The notes under the pieces: model-generated
What the model was told of the DNA's origin: nothing
The model's input: only the letters and a program-made list of their open reading frames with translations
Database searches by the model: none
Source: Actinobacillus porcinus
GTDB lineage: Bacteria > Pseudomonadota > Gammaproteobacteria > Enterobacterales > Pasteurellaceae
Assembly (NCBI RefSeq): GCF_901764995.1
Contig: NZ_CABFKI010000002.1
Coordinates: 62,001 to 126,000, forward strand
Length of the DNA: 64,000 bases
Reading direction: 5' to 3'
Part shown: one piece after another, positions 45,970 to 56,851 of the stretch
Position numbering within the stretch: the stretch's first letter is position 1
How the letters are laid out: the number at the start of each line of letters is the position of its first letter
Position numbers and translations under genes: made by a program

Positions 45970-46575
45970 TTAAGCCCCTGTCTCTTTCTTCAAATCCAAT
46001 TCATAACGTGGTGGAAGCTGCGGACTTGCATCATCTTCTTGCATCGGTACACTTTCAGGTTGTTTGGGTGTTGGTTGCGTGGTGTCCACTTTGGTTTTTC
46101 CCGTTAAGGGATCTTTTAATGGTGCAAATGCAGTTTTACCTGAGAGCCATAAATCCATAAAAGCGCGGTTAAATTCTTCATCAAATTGATATTCAAGAAT
46201 TTGATCATTTAAAACAAAATAGCCCTTATGGTCTAAAACAATGTAGCTTAAACGATCATTAGGCGAGAAATCGGGTAATGTGCTTTGCAATACTTTAAGC
46301 CATTTTTCTTTTTTTTCATTATCGATGTGCAAGGCATCCATTTCTTTAATTAAGGTAATCGCAAAATTTTTACCTTCAACGGGTTTCGCATAGTCCACGC
46401 TCAGCATCACCGGGGTTTGGTTTTCTTTGTATTCCCCATTTTCGCTATAGAGCGAGACGGTGTAAACATGGAACGGCCCCCAGTTATAATCTGCTTTGCC
46501 TACAGGTTGCCAATGTGCAGAAAGTGCGGTGGAAATTAGGCATAAAATTGCGCTAAAGAATAATTTGAGCGACAT
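45970..46575 (-). CDS. Exported chalcone-isomerase-like domain protein
   Basis: A 201-residue periplasmic protein with a signal peptide (1-19, ending TALSA). The mature start HWQPVGKADYNWGPFHVYTVSLYSENGEY follows the pattern of the chalcone-isomerase-like family (small, exported bacterial proteins): W..VG.A......F.VY...LY. The central part (VLQSTLPDFSPNDRLSYIVLDHKGYF) also fits. The last 50 residues are Pro/Gln/Asp-rich and probably disordered. No enzyme activity is established for bacterial members. It is between convergent argD and upstream fumC, with its own promoter expected. Confidence 0.8.
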   Translation of the reverse strand: MSLKLFFSAILCLISTALSAHWQPVGKADYNWGPFHVYTVSLYSENGEYKENQTPVMLSVDYAKPVEGKNFAITLIKEMDALHIDNEKKEKWLKVLQSTLPDFSPNDRLSYIVLDHKGYFVLNDQILEYQFDEEFNRAFMDLWLSGKTAFAPLKDPLTGKTKVDTTQPTPKQPESVPMQEDDASPQLPPRYELDLKKETGA

Positions 46576-46633
46576 AAATAATCTCAGAAAAACAAGGTTA
46601 AACTGTGCCGATTATAGCAAGTCTTATGGGAAT

Positions 46634-46660
46634 AAAAAAGGCAACTGCCGTTGCCTTTTT
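46634..46660 (-). terminator. fumC terminator
   Basis: AAAAAAGGCAAC, loop TGCC, GTTGCCTTTTT, 24 bases past the fumC stop on the minus strand. Confidence 0.9.
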
Positions 46661-46683
46661 CGTTTTATGCTGATTTTAACGCA

Positions 46684-48078
46684 TTATTTTAATGAGCCAA
46701 CCATATCTTCCGGACGAACCCATTTATCGAAGTCTTCCGCTGATACAAGACCAAGGTTGATCGCTTCTTCTTTTAAGGTTGTACCATTTTTATGTGCAGT
46801 TTTCGCAATTTTCGCGGCATTTTCATAACCGATATGGGTATTTAACGCCGTTACTAACATTAACGAATTATCTAATTGTTGTTTAATGCGTGGATAGTTT
46901 GGCTCGATACCTGTTGCACAGTGTTCATCAAATGAAATACAAACATCCGCTAATAATTGCGCTGATTGTAAGAAGTTCGCCGCCATTACCGGTTTAAATA
47001 CGTTCAATTGGAAATGACCTTGTGAACCTGCAAATGAAATGGTTGTGTCGTTACCTAATACTTGTGCGCACACCATGGTCATCGCTTCACATTGAGTTGG
47101 GTTTACTTTACCCGGCATAATTGATGAACCCGGTTCATTTTCAGGAATTAAGATTTCGCCGATACCGGAACGTGGGCCTGATGCCAATAAACGGATGTCG
47201 TTAGCAATTTTGAATAATGACATGGCGATTTGTTTTAATGCACCGTGCGTTTCAACGATAGCATCGTGAGTCGCTAAGGCTTCAAATTTGTTTTCCGCCG
47301 TGATGAATGGTAAGCCGGTGAATTTTGCAATGTATTCAGCCACTTTCACATCATAACCTTTAGGTGTGTTCAAACCTGTGCCTACTGCTGTACCACCTAA
47401 TGCCATTTGGCGTAAGTGTGGAAGGGTATTTTTTAAGGCGATTAAACCGAAATGTAATTGTGCTGCATAAGCAGAGAATTCTTGACCTAATGTTAATGGT
47501 GTTGCATCCATTAAGTGCGTACGACCAATTTTTACCACATCTTTAAAGGCTTCTGATTTTGCCACGAATGTTTTTTGTAAACGTTCTACCGCAGGAATAG
47601 TGGCTTCAACCACTTTTTTGTATGCCGCAATGTGCATTGCAGTTGGGTAAGTATCGTTTGAAGATTGTGATTTATTCACATCATCATTTGGGTGAATAAT
47701 CGATTTTTCGCCTAATTTACCGCCATTGATAACATGTGCACGGTTTGCAATCACTTCGTTTAAGTTCATGTTTGATTGCGTACCGGAACCGGTTTGCCAA
47801 ATAACTAATGGGAATTCGCCATCTAATTTACCGGCTAAAATTTCATCACAAGCTTGTCCGATTAAATCGCGTTTTTCAACAGGTAATACCCCTAAATCGT
47901 GGTTAGCGAAAGCAGCGGCTTTTTTCAAATAACCAAAAGCTTCGATAATTTCTTTTGGCATTGACGCTTCAGGGCCAATTTTGAAGTTATTGCGTGAACG
48001 TTCAGTTTGTGCCGCCCAATATTTGTCCGCAGGAACTTGAACTTCGCCCATAGTGTCTTTTTCGATACGAAATGTCAT
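46684..48078 (-). CDS. fumC: Fumarate hydratase class II
   Basis: Iron-free fumarase that interconverts fumarate and malate in the cytosol. From the ATG at 48078, with AAGGTGAT as ribosome site, the protein has 464 residues (E. coli FumC 467). The frame is open 17 codons further upstream, but that extension is not conserved in kind. The SS-loop signature [11 protein letters not shown] is intact, as are [11 protein letters not shown] and [20 protein letters not shown]-like site lies in the divergent region. Confidence 0.96.
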   Translation of the reverse strand: MTFRIEKDTMGEVQVPADKYWAAQTERSRNNFKIGPEASMPKEIIEAFGYLKKAAAFANHDLGVLPVEKRDLIGQACDEILAGKLDGEFPLVIWQTGSGTQSNMNLNEVIANRAHVINGGKLGEKSIIHPNDDVNKSQSSNDTYPTAMHIAAYKKVVEATIPAVERLQKTFVAKSEAFKDVVKIGRTHLMDATPLTLGQEFSAYAAQLHFGLIALKNTLPHLRQMALGGTAVGTGLNTPKGYDVKVAEYIAKFTGLPFITAENKFEALATHDAIVETHGALKQIAMSLFKIANDIRLLASGPRSGIGEILIPENEPGSSIMPGKVNPTQCEAMTMVCAQVLGNDTTISFAGSQGHFQLNVFKPVMAANFLQSAQLLADVCISFDEHCATGIEPNYPRIKQQLDNSLMLVTALNTHIGYENAAKIAKTAHKNGTTLKEEAINLGLVSAEDFDKWVRPEDMVGSLK

Positions 48079-48165
48079 ATAATCACCTTTAATAAATGAA
48101 ATGAAAAAAGAATGGCAAAATTCTAACACTTTAGCGTTATTTAGAACAGTAGCAAATGTTGGTTT

Positions 48166-48181
48166 TGTGATTTAGATCATT
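48166..48181. promoter_or_regulatory. CRP-like site between fumC and ycjF
   Basis: TGTGA-N6-TCATT, a partial match to the CRP palindrome TGTGA-N6-TCACA, 88 bases before fumC. It is also just upstream of the ycjF ribosome site. Tentative. Confidence 0.35.
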
Positions 48182-48196
48182 AATTTGGAGAGAGAT

Positions 48197-49264
48197 ATGA
48201 AAGATAAAATCATTTTTACTCAATCTGTATCAGAACAAAAGCAAGCGCATTTTCAACCCAAAAAAGAATTTTCCAATAATGCGGAAATCACCCCCGATAC
48301 AACCGAGCAAGAAAGCAATACAGAAGCACTTGAAGGCGAGTTGCTTACTGAGCAGTTTGAGCAAGCGGTAAACCCTAAATCGCGTTGGTGGAAACCTGTT
48401 GCTTGGAGCGCGGTAACCTTATTTCTTGGCGGGACAGTCGCGCAATCTATTCAATGGCTGATTGACAGTTGGCAAGGAAAACAGTGGATTTATTTTTCCT
48501 TTGCTATTGCCGGTTGCATTGTGATTGTCTTGGGCATTTCAGCTTTAATAAAAGAGCTGTGGCATTTGCGGCATTTACGTCAACATTTGCTGTTACAAGC
48601 ACAAAGTGCGGTGATTTTTCGTGATATTTCTTCACCGGAGCAGAGTATTGCTACCTGTAAAAAAATGGCGGATAGTTTGAATTTAGATAACCAACATCCC
48701 AACCTTTTACAATGGCAACGACAAATCCATGATGGTCATTCAGGGCAGGAAATTGCGTATTTGTTCAGTCAAAATGTCATGAAGCCAATGGATAAACAGG
48801 CGAAAACCTTAATTACAAAAGCAGCGATTGAGAGCGCAACGGTGGTGGCAATTAGTCCACTCGCGGTGTTGGATCTCTTTTTTGTGGCATGGCGACATAT
48901 TCGCTTGGTCAATCGAATTGCGAAACTTTACGGTATTAAGCTAGGTTATTTTAGTCGTTTACGCTTAATGAAGTTGGTTCTGTTGAATATGGCCTTTGCG
49001 GGGGCGACCGAGTTATTGCATGATGTGGGGATGGATTGGATCTCGCAAGACATTACGGCGAAATTATCCGCTCGTGTGGCGCAAGGTTTAGGCGTAGGGC
49101 TTTTAACCGCGCGTTTAGGCATTAAGGCGATGGCGTTTTGCCGTCCTTTAGCCTTCCAACCTGATGAAAAACCGCGTTTACGCCACATTCAAAAAGAGCT
49201 CTTGAGTGTGTTAAAAAATACGGTGTTAAATCCCATGAAAGTAAAAGAAACGGAAAAGCTGTAA
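48197..49264 (+). CDS. ycjF: YcjF-family (TIGR01620) inner membrane protein
   Basis: A 355-residue membrane protein. The first 65 residues are polar and acidic. Two hydrophobic hairpin segments follow (about 69-90 and 102-122). The C-terminal domain contains AKTLITKAAIESATVVAISPLA and LDLFFVAWRHIRLVNRIAKLYG, conserved in YcjF. The ATG at 48197 has GGAGAGAG before it. In E. coli the order is ycjX-ycjF-tyrR; here tyrR follows at 67 bases while ycjX is absent from the window. The function is unknown; ycjX/ycjF are stress-induced in enterobacteria. Confidence 0.88.
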   Translation: MKDKIIFTQSVSEQKQAHFQPKKEFSNNAEITPDTTEQESNTEALEGELLTEQFEQAVNPKSRWWKPVAWSAVTLFLGGTVAQSIQWLIDSWQGKQWIYFSFAIAGCIVIVLGISALIKELWHLRHLRQHLLLQAQSAVIFRDISSPEQSIATCKKMADSLNLDNQHPNLLQWQRQIHDGHSGQEIAYLFSQNVMKPMDKQAKTLITKAAIESATVVAISPLAVLDLFFVAWRHIRLVNRIAKLYGIKLGYFSRLRLMKLVLLNMAFAGATELLHDVGMDWISQDITAKLSARVAQGLGVGLLTARLGIKAMAFCRPLAFQPDEKPRLRHIQKELLSVLKNTVLNPMKVKETEKL

Positions 49265-49331
49265 AGTTAAATTGACATTTAACCGTTTTGAGCATACATT
49301 TATCGGTAAGATTTCTTTACGGAATAAGAAA

Positions 49332-50297
49332 ATGACTGAAAATACACCGCACTTTTCTTTTGATGATTTGGTGGCACATAGCCCCAAAATGCGTACACTG
49401 GTAGAAACCGCAAAAAAATTTGCACAACTTGATGCCCCTTTGTTAATTCAAGGGGAAACAGGGACGGGCAAGGATTTAATTGCCAAGGCTTGCCATCAAT
49501 GGAGCGCGCGCCGCAACGCCAGATTTATTGCCGTAAACTGTGCAGGGTTACCGAGTGAAGATGCGGAAAGTGAAATGTTTGGGCAAGCCAAAGGGGATAA
49601 AACCACGCAAGGCTTTTTTGAATATGCAGACGGCGGTACGGTGCTGTTGGACGGTATCGCGGAGCTTTCTTTACCGCTACAGGCTAAATTATTACGTTTT
49701 CTGACAGACGGTTCTTTCCGCCGAGTGGGAGAAGAACAGGAACATTATGCCAATGTTCGCGTAATCTGTACGTCACAGGTGCCATTGGCGCAATATGTGG
49801 AACAAGGTAAGGTTCGCAGTGATTTGTTTCATCGTTTGAATGTGTTGACCCTAGATGTACCGCCTTTGCGTGAACGACAAGCGGATATGGCGGATTTAGT
49901 GAATTTGTTTGTGACGCAAATTAGCTCAAATCTTCGCATTGAGACACCGCGCTTTAATACGGATTTTCTTGAATTTTTGAACCATTACCCTTGGGAAGGA
50001 AATGTGCGCGAGCTTTATAACGCGCTTTATCGTGCCTGTTCCTTGGCTGAAAATAACCAACTTTCCATTGTTCATTTAAATTTACAACTAAAATCCCAAC
50101 AAGCTAACCCGTCAACTGAGATAAATTTAGCGCAATTTGGCGAAGCAACCCTTGATGACATTATGGCGAATTATGAAAAACAAGTGTTATCGCTATTTTA
50201 TGCAAAATACCCAAGTACGCGTAAACTTGCCGCAAGATTAGGTGTGTCACACACCGCGGTGGCAAATAAATTGAAGCAATATGGTATTGGTAAGTAG
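49332..50297 (+). CDS. tyrR: Transcriptional regulator TyrR, short form
   Basis: Regulates aromatic amino acid synthesis and transport genes. The 321-residue protein consists of the AAA+ domain (Walker A GETGTGKD at 41-48) and the C-terminal helix-turn-helix (TRKLAARLGVSHTAVANKLKQ, near 292-312), without the N-terminal ACT and PAS domains of the 513-residue E. coli protein. This is the known Haemophilus form. The GAFTGA loop needed to contact sigma-54 is absent, as in all TyrR. The start at 49332 is chosen for its length; the frame is open to 49272. Confidence 0.93.
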   Translation: MTENTPHFSFDDLVAHSPKMRTLVETAKKFAQLDAPLLIQGETGTGKDLIAKACHQWSARRNARFIAVNCAGLPSEDAESEMFGQAKGDKTTQGFFEYADGGTVLLDGIAELSLPLQAKLLRFLTDGSFRRVGEEQEHYANVRVICTSQVPLAQYVEQGKVRSDLFHRLNVLTLDVPPLRERQADMADLVNLFVTQISSNLRIETPRFNTDFLEFLNHYPWEGNVRELYNALYRACSLAENNQLSIVHLNLQLKSQQANPSTEINLAQFGEATLDDIMANYEKQVLSLFYAKYPSTRKLAARLGVSHTAVANKLKQYGIGK

Positions 50298-50345
50298 AGC
50301 CGCAGAGCGGCTCAGATTCACGAACCCTATACGGCTCGTATAGGG
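50297..50345. repeat. Two hairpins between tyrR and hflX
   Basis: GAGCCGC-AGA-GCGGCTC (50297-50313, overlapping the tyrR stop) and CCCTATACG-GCT-CGTATAGGG (50325-50345). The second recurs in reverse complement at 63979-63999. They lie between convergent genes and may serve as terminators. Confidence 0.7.
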
Positions 50346-50352
50346 GCAAAAG

Positions 50353-51726
50353 TCAGAAAATCTCTCTATTTTTCACCGCACTTGGCGTATGTTGATCTAA
50401 CAACGGAAAACGTTTGACTAACTTTAGCCATTCCACTTTGTCAATTTCAATTTCTAACTCAAATTCGCCCCGTTCGCTAATTTGCTCATGACGAACACAA
50501 TGAAGCTGATAAAGTGCATGGCGAATTTGCCCGAGATTAGGCGCAAGCGTTAAGGCTAATTTGAGTATTTCATCACTCAAACGCAAGCGAATTGCGTCTA
50601 AGAGTAGCTCAATGCCTTCGCCGGTTTGGGCAGAAAGATAAACGGCTATCGGTTGATTTTGATCATTCCATTCAATATGCGGCCGCACATTTTCTAAAGC
50701 ATCAATTTTGTTATACACCAACAACATCGGCACATCGTTAGCATCAATTTCTTCTAAAACAGTATTAACCGCGGTGATATTTTCGAGCTTTCGCGTATCT
50801 GCGCCATCAATGACATGAAGCAACAAACCGGCTTCTGTGGTTTCTTGCAAGGTGGATTTGAACGCAGAAACTAAATCGTGCGGTAAATCGCGAATAAAGC
50901 CAACGGTATCTGCTAAAATGGTGGTGCCCACATCTTGAATGTGCAAACGGCGCAATGTAGGGTCAAGGGTGGCAAACAGTTGATCTGCGGCATACACATC
51001 CGATTGCGTCAAACGATTAAACAACGTGGATTTCCCCGCATTGGTATAACCCACGAGTGAAACCGTAGGAATATCTGCTTTTTGGCGCGTTTGACGATTT
51101 TGATTGCGTTGTTTCGCCACTTTTTCCAAGCGATTTTGCAGTTGTGCAATACGCACCTTAATTAAGCGGCGATCGGTTTCCAATTGTGTTTCGCCCGGTC
51201 CGCGTAAACCTACTGCACCTTTTTGTTGATCCAAGCCTGTTTTACGACGCACTAAACGAGTTGCAAGATGCTTTAACTGGGCTAATTCAACTTGCAATTT
51301 CCCTTCGTGAGAACGAGCGCGCTGAGCAAAAATATCCAAAATCAACCCCGTGCGATCCACCACACGACATTGGCATAAACTTTCTAAATTCCGAGCTTGC
51401 GCGGGCGTAAGTTGATGATTAACCAAAATGACATCCGCATGATGTAATTCCACGGCTTCTGCAATTTCTTCCGCTTTGCCTTGCCCCACAAAATATTTCG
51501 CTTGTGGTGTGGAACGAGATGTGGTTAAGACTTGTGCAATATCCACTTTTGCCGATTGCGCAAGAAGCCGGAATTCCATTAAATCATCGAGATTTTTATT
51601 TTGAGAAAAGAAAACATGAACGACAATGGCTTTGTCATTTTGTGTTTCTGTCAATGGAGAAAGTGCGGTCAAAATTTCAGGAATTTCCACCGCACTTTGA
51701 TTAGATGCTTTTTCGCGATTCAACAT
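50353..51726 (-). CDS. hflX: Ribosome-associated GTPase HflX
   Basis: A GTPase that splits stalled 70S ribosomes under heat stress. The N-terminal HflX domain (about 30-215; [29 protein letters not shown]) precedes the G domain with GYTNAGKS at 226-233 and YNKIDALE. At 457 residues it is slightly longer than E. coli HflX (426). Residues 10-23 are encoded by an inverted pair of uptake cores (51660-51698), which suggests that part of the N-terminal extension was shaped by uptake sequence. Its ATG overlaps the hfq stop by one base, so the two are coupled. Confidence 0.95.
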   Translation of the reverse strand: MLNREKASNQSAVEIPEILTALSPLTETQNDKAIVVHVFFSQNKNLDDLMEFRLLAQSAKVDIAQVLTTSRSTPQAKYFVGQGKAEEIAEAVELHHADVILVNHQLTPAQARNLESLCQCRVVDRTGLILDIFAQRARSHEGKLQVELAQLKHLATRLVRRKTGLDQQKGAVGLRGPGETQLETDRRLIKVRIAQLQNRLEKVAKQRNQNRQTRQKADIPTVSLVGYTNAGKSTLFNRLTQSDVYAADQLFATLDPTLRRLHIQDVGTTILADTVGFIRDLPHDLVSAFKSTLQETTEAGLLLHVIDGADTRKLENITAVNTVLEEIDANDVPMLLVYNKIDALENVRPHIEWNDQNQPIAVYLSAQTGEGIELLLDAIRLRLSDEILKLALTLAPNLGQIRHALYQLHCVRHEQISERGEFELEIEIDKVEWLKLVKRFPLLDQHTPSAVKNREIF

Positions 51727-52010
51727 TATTCCGCTTGAGTTGTCTCTAAGCTGACAGCTTGTTGTGCCTGTTGGTATTGCCCATTGTGGTTATTGTTATG
51801 GTGCGATACCGCACGAGCCGGTACAACCGTTGAAATTGCGTGTTTGTAAACCATTTGATTCACAGTGTTTTTCAATAAAATCACGAATTGGTCAAAAGAT
51901 TCGATTTGACCTTGTAATTTAATACCGTTAACAAGATAAATCGAAACCGGAATACGTTCACGGCGAAGTGCGTTTAAATAAGGATCTTGTAATGATTGAC
52001 CTTTTGCCAT
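51726..52010 (-). CDS. hfq: RNA chaperone Hfq
   Basis: Hexameric Sm-like protein that pairs small RNAs with mRNAs. The 94 residues contain the Sm1 motif ([22 protein letters not shown]) and Sm2 with the YKHAIS signature at 56-61; Gln8 of the proximal face is present. The C-terminal tail is His/Asn/Gln-rich and short. It sits in the conserved miaA-hfq-hflX order with 82 bases after miaA. The presence of Hfq implies regulation by small RNAs. Confidence 0.98.
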   Translation of the reverse strand: MAKGQSLQDPYLNALRRERIPVSIYLVNGIKLQGQIESFDQFVILLKNTVNQMVYKHAISTVVPARAVSHHNNNHNGQYQQAQQAVSLETTQAE

Positions 52011-52092
52011 TTTGCTACCTTCTTAGTTATAGTTGTTATTTATTGTAATTATTTACTGTCTATCTCTAACAGCCGTCTCAATATATCAATTT

Positions 52093-53043
52093 TTAACGCT
52101 GTTGCATAGCCAAATCAAAGGCTTGAGTGATCTTTTTTAAATTTTGCTCATTTTTCAAGCTATCTAACCAAGTAATCGGTGTTTTCCAGCCGCGTAACCA
52201 CGTAATTTGTCGTTTAGCCAACTGCCTTGTGGCGCAAATTCCACGATAAACCGCTTCATCTAAATCATATTGACCTTGTAAATGTTCCCACATTTGGCGA
52301 TAGCCCACACAACGAATTGACGGCAAATCCAAATGCAAATCAGAGCGGGCAAAGAGTTTTTCTACTTCCGCTTTGAAGCCTAATTCCATCATTTTATGGA
52401 AACGCAGTTCAATGCGCTCGTGCAAAATAGCACGATCTTCAGGGGCAATCGCAAATTGCAACACATTGTAAGGTAAGGTTTCGCCTTTTTGTTCGGTGAG
52501 CTCGGTGAGCGATTTGCCGGTTAAATAAAATACTTCTAACGCGCGGTTAATGCGTTGGCTGTCATTGGGGTTAATGCGCGCCGCGGAAACCGGATCGATT
52601 TTTTCTAACGCTTTGTGTAATTCCGCCCAACCCACTAATTCGGCTTTGGCTTCAATTTCCGACCGCACTTTTTCATCTGCGTTGGGCAAAGGCGATAGCC
52701 CATCAATCAAGGCTTTGTAATAAAGCATCGTACCGCCGACTAATAAGGGAATTTTGCCTTGCGCACTAATTTCCGTCATTTCGCGCAAGGCATCTTCACG
52801 AAAATTCATAGCGGAATAACTTTCGGCAGGATCCAAAATATCAATCAATCGATGTGGCGCAAGGGCGAGCTCTTCTTTGCCGGGTTTTGCCGTGCCAATA
52901 TCCATTCCCTTATAAATCAATGCACTATCAACGCTAATGACTTCCACCGGTAAATGTTGACGTAATTGAATGGCAAGATCGGTTTTGCCTGAGGCCGTTG
53001 GCCCCATAAGAAAAATCGCGGTAGGCAATGTATTATTCGTCAT
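52093..53043 (-). CDS. miaA: tRNA dimethylallyltransferase MiaA
   Basis: Adds a dimethylallyl group to A37 of tRNAs that read codons starting with U. It is 316 residues long with the P-loop GPTASGKT at 14-21 and the [17 protein letters not shown] block that follows. The C-terminal [14 protein letters not shown] is conserved. tRNA-Ser(UGA) in this window is an expected substrate. It begins 3 bases after mutL. Confidence 0.96.
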   Translation of the reverse strand: MTNNTLPTAIFLMGPTASGKTDLAIQLRQHLPVEVISVDSALIYKGMDIGTAKPGKEELALAPHRLIDILDPAESYSAMNFREDALREMTEISAQGKIPLLVGGTMLYYKALIDGLSPLPNADEKVRSEIEAKAELVGWAELHKALEKIDPVSAARINPNDSQRINRALEVFYLTGKSLTELTEQKGETLPYNVLQFAIAPEDRAILHERIELRFHKMMELGFKAEVEKLFARSDLHLDLPSIRCVGYRQMWEHLQGQYDLDEAVYRGICATRQLAKRQITWLRGWKTPITWLDSLKNEQNLKKITQAFDLAMQQR

Positions 53044-53046
53044 TAT

Positions 53047-54924
53047 TTATTTCTCTCTTAAATAGGCGCTAAAATCCACAGGAATAAAAAATGAAGTTAA
53101 GGAAAAATGCGGTTGCGCTTCCATTAACTGTTCGACTTCTTGCAATAAATTAACCGCGCTTGCAAAGACTTTAATTTCACTCAATTCAATTTGTTCATAA
53201 AGCGCGGTGAAAAAGGCATGACTTTCAGTCAGATTTTGATTGAGCAAAGACATCACCATATTTTGCAAATTTTGCTGGCGCAGACATTGTGGTACGCTGT
53301 TTAAGGTAATGCGATGCTGTTCCCGGTTTTCAGTAAAGTCAAACCCCATTTGTGCAAAAAAGCTTTTTTGCTGTTCCCAAGCTTGTTGTAAGGGCGCATT
53401 TAAGCGAAAAACAACGGGAATTAACAAAGGTTGTTTTGGGCTTGTTGAATTTAAGGTTAATTCAAACCACACTTTTTGTAGCGTGGCTAATGGCAAGAGA
53501 TAAAATTGGTTATCCTGTTGTAATAACAAGGCTTTTTCTTCCACTAATGCCAATGCGCGTAATATAGATTTTGCTGCTTTTTCATCCACTACAGGGGCAG
53601 CGGTTGGCTCGCTCGGGTTATGACCTTGCAATAATTCCCCATAAAGCCGTTGTTCTGTTTTGCTAACCGTTCCTCGTGCTAACGGCAAATGAGATGCCCC
53701 TTGAAAGCGCGGTTGAAAATCAGGCTGTTTTGGCAAATATGAGGGGCGATCTGCGTAACTTGTTTTTGTAGGTTCAGAAGGATAATTGGGTTTAGTATAA
53801 GTGCGTTCAAATAGATTTGCCCCTGCCGCTGCGCGATTAGGTTTAATCGTTGGCGCGTAGTTGTATGATACTTGGGGTTCTTGAATGTTGTTGTCAGCCA
53901 TGTCTGGGGCGGAAAAATCCAGCTGTTCCGCACTGAATAAGGCGTTGCTGATTCCTTGAAAAATAAAATCATGGATTAAGCGCGATTGCTGAAAACGCAC
54001 TTCGTGTTTAGTGGGATGCACATTAACATCCACATCATTGGGATTTAAATCCAAAAACAACACAAAAGCAGGGTATTGCTCTGTGTGCAAATGTTCCGCA
54101 TAAGCCTGACGTATAGCGTGGTTAATCACCTTATCTTTCACCATTCGTCCGTTAATATAACAATAGGCTAAATCATTTTGCGAGCGGCTAAAATTGGCGG
54201 TGGCCACCCAACCGGACAAATGCAAATCATCGTGTTTCCAATCAATCTGTAACGCATGTTGCACAAAATCTTCACCACAAATCGCCGCAACGCGTTTCAA
54301 TTTTTGCTGATCATTCACCGCACTTTTATACTGACGCACGATTTTTCCGTTATGGGTTAAGGTAAACGCAATGTTGGGTTTTGCCAATGCGATACGGCGA
54401 ATGACTTCATCAATATGCGCAAATTCCGTTTTATCAGTGCGCAAAAACTTGCGGCGAGCAGGGGTGTTAAAAAATAAATTCGCTACTTCAACGGTTGTGC
54501 CCACAGGGTGCGAAGCGGGTTGAATGGTACTTTCTTGATCGCGTCCTTGAACATACACTTGCCAAGCTTCATGTTGTTCAGCAGTACGCGAAGTTAAGGT
54601 TAAACGAGAGACGGAACTAATACTAGCCAAGGCTTCACCGCGAAAGCCAAAGCTTAAAATAGCTTCAAGATCGTCCATACAAGCAATTTTGCTGGTAGCG
54701 TGGCGCGCCAAAGAAAGAGGTAATTCTTCTTTCGGAATACCGCTACCATTATCGCGAATACGAATCAGGGTGGCGCCGCCATTTTCAATATCCACGCGAA
54801 TATTATTCGCGCCCGCATCAAGGCTGTTTTCAACTAATTCTTTAACAACCGATGCAGGGCGTTCTACCACTTCGCCAGCAGCGATTTGGTTTGCCAGTTG
54901 CGGTGGTAGAATTTGAATGGGCAT
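53047..54924 (-). CDS. mutL: DNA mismatch repair protein MutL
   Basis: Couples mismatch recognition by MutS to strand cutting by MutH. The GHKL ATPase domain has [19 protein letters not shown] and [14 protein letters not shown] in the first 110 residues; the C-terminal dimerisation domain (about 430-625) lacks the endonuclease motif DQHA-x2-E-x4-E, consistent with methyl-directed repair. At 625 residues it matches E. coli MutL (615). The gap to amiB is only 4 bases, and that to miaA 3, so all three are co-transcribed. Its state bears on slippage of the long repeats in this genome. Confidence 0.97.
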   Translation of the reverse strand: MPIQILPPQLANQIAAGEVVERPASVVKELVENSLDAGANNIRVDIENGGATLIRIRDNGSGIPKEELPLSLARHATSKIACMDDLEAILSFGFRGEALASISSVSRLTLTSRTAEQHEAWQVYVQGRDQESTIQPASHPVGTTVEVANLFFNTPARRKFLRTDKTEFAHIDEVIRRIALAKPNIAFTLTHNGKIVRQYKSAVNDQQKLKRVAAICGEDFVQHALQIDWKHDDLHLSGWVATANFSRSQNDLAYCYINGRMVKDKVINHAIRQAYAEHLHTEQYPAFVLFLDLNPNDVDVNVHPTKHEVRFQQSRLIHDFIFQGISNALFSAEQLDFSAPDMADNNIQEPQVSYNYAPTIKPNRAAAGANLFERTYTKPNYPSEPTKTSYADRPSYLPKQPDFQPRFQGASHLPLARGTVSKTEQRLYGELLQGHNPSEPTAAPVVDEKAAKSILRALALVEEKALLLQQDNQFYLLPLATLQKVWFELTLNSTSPKQPLLIPVVFRLNAPLQQAWEQQKSFFAQMGFDFTENREQHRITLNSVPQCLRQQNLQNMVMSLLNQNLTESHAFFTALYEQIELSEIKVFASAVNLLQEVEQLMEAQPHFSLTSFFIPVDFSAYLREK

Positions 54925-54928
54925 AATT

Positions 54929-56785
54929 TTATTCCTTCAGTTGAATTTTTTGTCCGGCAATCGCTTTGCCATTTTTTAATTTTGGATTTAATTTCAAAAT
55001 TTTTTCCGGCGAAATATTATACAATCGACCTACAGCGTAAATGGTTTGATCTTTTTCCATAACATGATATTTCGGGACAGTTTGCGTTTTGTCGGCTTTT
55101 GTTTTGCTGTTTTTACTATCATCGCGGCTATTTTTGGCGTTGCTTGTCTTTTTAACGTTACTTTCTTCCTTTTTTGTATTTTTTGTTGCCTTTTCTTTTT
55201 GGGGATTTGGCTTGCTTTCTGTTTGTTTTTCTTTGGTTGTTTTTTTCTCTTGGGCTGTTGTTTTCTCTTGGGCTGATTTTACTTCTACAGTTTTTTCAGC
55301 TTTTGTTGCCGCTGGGATGTTGATTTTTTCCCCTATTCGTAATTCCTTACGTTTTAGCTGATTGAGTTCAACAATATCGTCCACTTTCACACCGTATTTT
55401 TTCGCGATAGTGTCTAAACGTTCGCCTGATTTCACCGTATGTTTGATTCCACTGTCTTTAATGGTACTTTTTGGCGATTTTTCTGTCGATTTTTCTTCAG
55501 TTTTCACCGCGCTTTTTCCATTATCAGGAATACGTAAACTTTGCCCGATAAAGAGTTCTTTACGTTTTAATTGGTTTAATTCCACGATGTCATCGGCTTT
55601 AACGTCATATTTTTTCGCAATGGTGTCCAAACGTTCGCCTGACTTGACCGTATGCTTAATGCCACTGTCTTTAAGGGTGCTTTTTGGCGATTTTTCTTCA
55701 GTTTTCACCGCGCTTTTTCCATTATCAGGAATACGTAAACTTTGCCCGATAAAGAGTTCTTTACGTTTTAATTGGTTTAATTTCACGATGTCATCGGCTT
55801 TGACATTATATTTTTTCGCAATAATGTCCAAACGTTCGCCTGACTTGACCGTATGCTTGATTCCGCTGTCTTTAATGCCTTTTTCGGTAGCCTTATCTTT
55901 GTTATCTTTATTGTTCTCTTTTGGGCTTTCTTTGGCTTTTTTATCATCCTTATCTACCGGGGAGACAGATTCGTTCTTCTCGGATTTTTTTTCTTTAATA
56001 TCAGGTGCTTTTACGGATGTATTCACATCTAACCCGCCATTACGTTTGCGATAATCCACAATGCCTTGATAAATAATATAGGCAATTCGGCGGCGATAGG
56101 ATGGCGTACTTAATTTGGCTTCTTCTTCCGCATTGGACAGAAAACCTGTTTCCACTAAAACGGACGGAATATCCGGGGAGCGTAATACCCCTAAGCTGGC
56201 ATGTTGCGGATTGTTTCGGCTTAAAGTCGTGATTTTGGCAAAATTACGCAAAATCGCATTACCCAATTCGTAACCCACTCGTTGGCTGTGCCCAAATTGT
56301 AAATCCAATACGGTTTGATTGAGGTATTTTTCATTACTATGTTCGGCTAACACATTGCCTGCGCCACCTAATAACTCGGATTGTTTTTCATGATCTTCTA
56401 ACCATTGCCCCATTTCATCGTTGGCACGGCGATTAGATAACACCCAAACAGAAGCACCACGTAACGCGGGATTTTCAGAAGAATCGGCGTGAATAGAAAT
56501 GAGATAATTGGCCTTTTTATGGCGTGCAATTTCAGAACGTTCAGGCACGGAAATGTAGTAATCGCCTGTGCGCGTTAATACGGCACGGAAATTAGGATCT
56601 TTATCTAAAAATCCTTTTAATTCGCGCGCAATAGATAAAGTAATATTTTTTTCATATAGGCGCATATTGCGGCTAATAGCACCCGGATCTTTGCCGCCGT
56701 GACCGGGATCAATAGCAATTGTCCAAGGTTGTGCTTGAACAGTCAAAGTCAAAAGTGCGGTAAAAAAAAGAACGATTTTTTTCAT
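54929..56785 (-). CDS. amiB: N-acetylmuramoyl-L-alanine amidase with expanded LysM region
   Basis: Periplasmic amidase that cuts septal peptidoglycan at cell separation. From the ATG at 56785 it has 618 residues: signal peptide (1-18), catalytic amidase_3 domain (about 20-245; [15 protein letters not shown], the zinc His in ISIHADSS, and [10 protein letters not shown]), then a lysine-rich linker and four LysM modules. Three are nearly identical, each starting [15 protein letters not shown] and ending [12 protein letters not shown] or similar, and one distant copy stands at the C-terminus ([19 protein letters not shown]). E. coli AmiB (445) has no such array. Activation by EnvC is expected. 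Confidence 0.94.
   Translation of the reverse strand: MKKIVLFFTALLTLTVQAQPWTIAIDPGHGGKDPGAISRNMRLYEKNITLSIARELKGFLDKDPNFRAVLTRTGDYYISVPERSEIARHKKANYLISIHADSSENPALRGASVWVLSNRRANDEMGQWLEDHEKQSELLGGAGNVLAEHSNEKYLNQTVLDLQFGHSQRVGYELGNAILRNFAKITTLSRNNPQHASLGVLRSPDIPSVLVETGFLSNAEEEAKLSTPSYRRRIAYIIYQGIVDYRKRNGGLDVNTSVKAPDIKEKKSEKNESVSPVDKDDKKAKESPKENNKDNKDKATEKGIKDSGIKHTVKSGERLDIIAKKYNVKADDIVKLNQLKRKELFIGQSLRIPDNGKSAVKTEEKSPKSTLKDSGIKHTVKSGERLDTIAKKYDVKADDIVELNQLKRKELFIGQSLRIPDNGKSAVKTEEKSTEKSPKSTIKDSGIKHTVKSGERLDTIAKKYGVKVDDIVELNQLKRKELRIGEKINIPAATKAEKTVEVKSAQEKTTAQEKKTTKEKQTESKPNPQKEKATKNTKKEESNVKKTSNAKNSRDDSKNSKTKADKTQTVPKYHVMEKDQTIYAVGRLYNISPEKILKLNPKLKNGKAIAGQKIQLKE
55362..55880 (-). repeat. 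Tandem LysM-linker repeats in amiB
   Basis: Three DNA copies with spacings of 213 and 201 bases between corresponding points (55435, 55648 and 55849 on the plus strand). The difference of 12 bases is an added Lys-Ser-Thr-Glu in one linker. Identity between copies is high at DNA level, which marks recent duplication. Confidence 0.85.
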
Positions 56786-56851
56786 TATTATCCAGTTATA
56801 TCTCAGCAAAATCCTAACGCTAAGTTTCAGAAAAATGGGTTATTAATAACG

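Noticed and set aside
55362-56054. 230-residue plus-strand frame opposite amiB
   Set aside because: It is the complement of the repeated LysM and lysine-rich linker region. It shows the same repeat period and no start signals.
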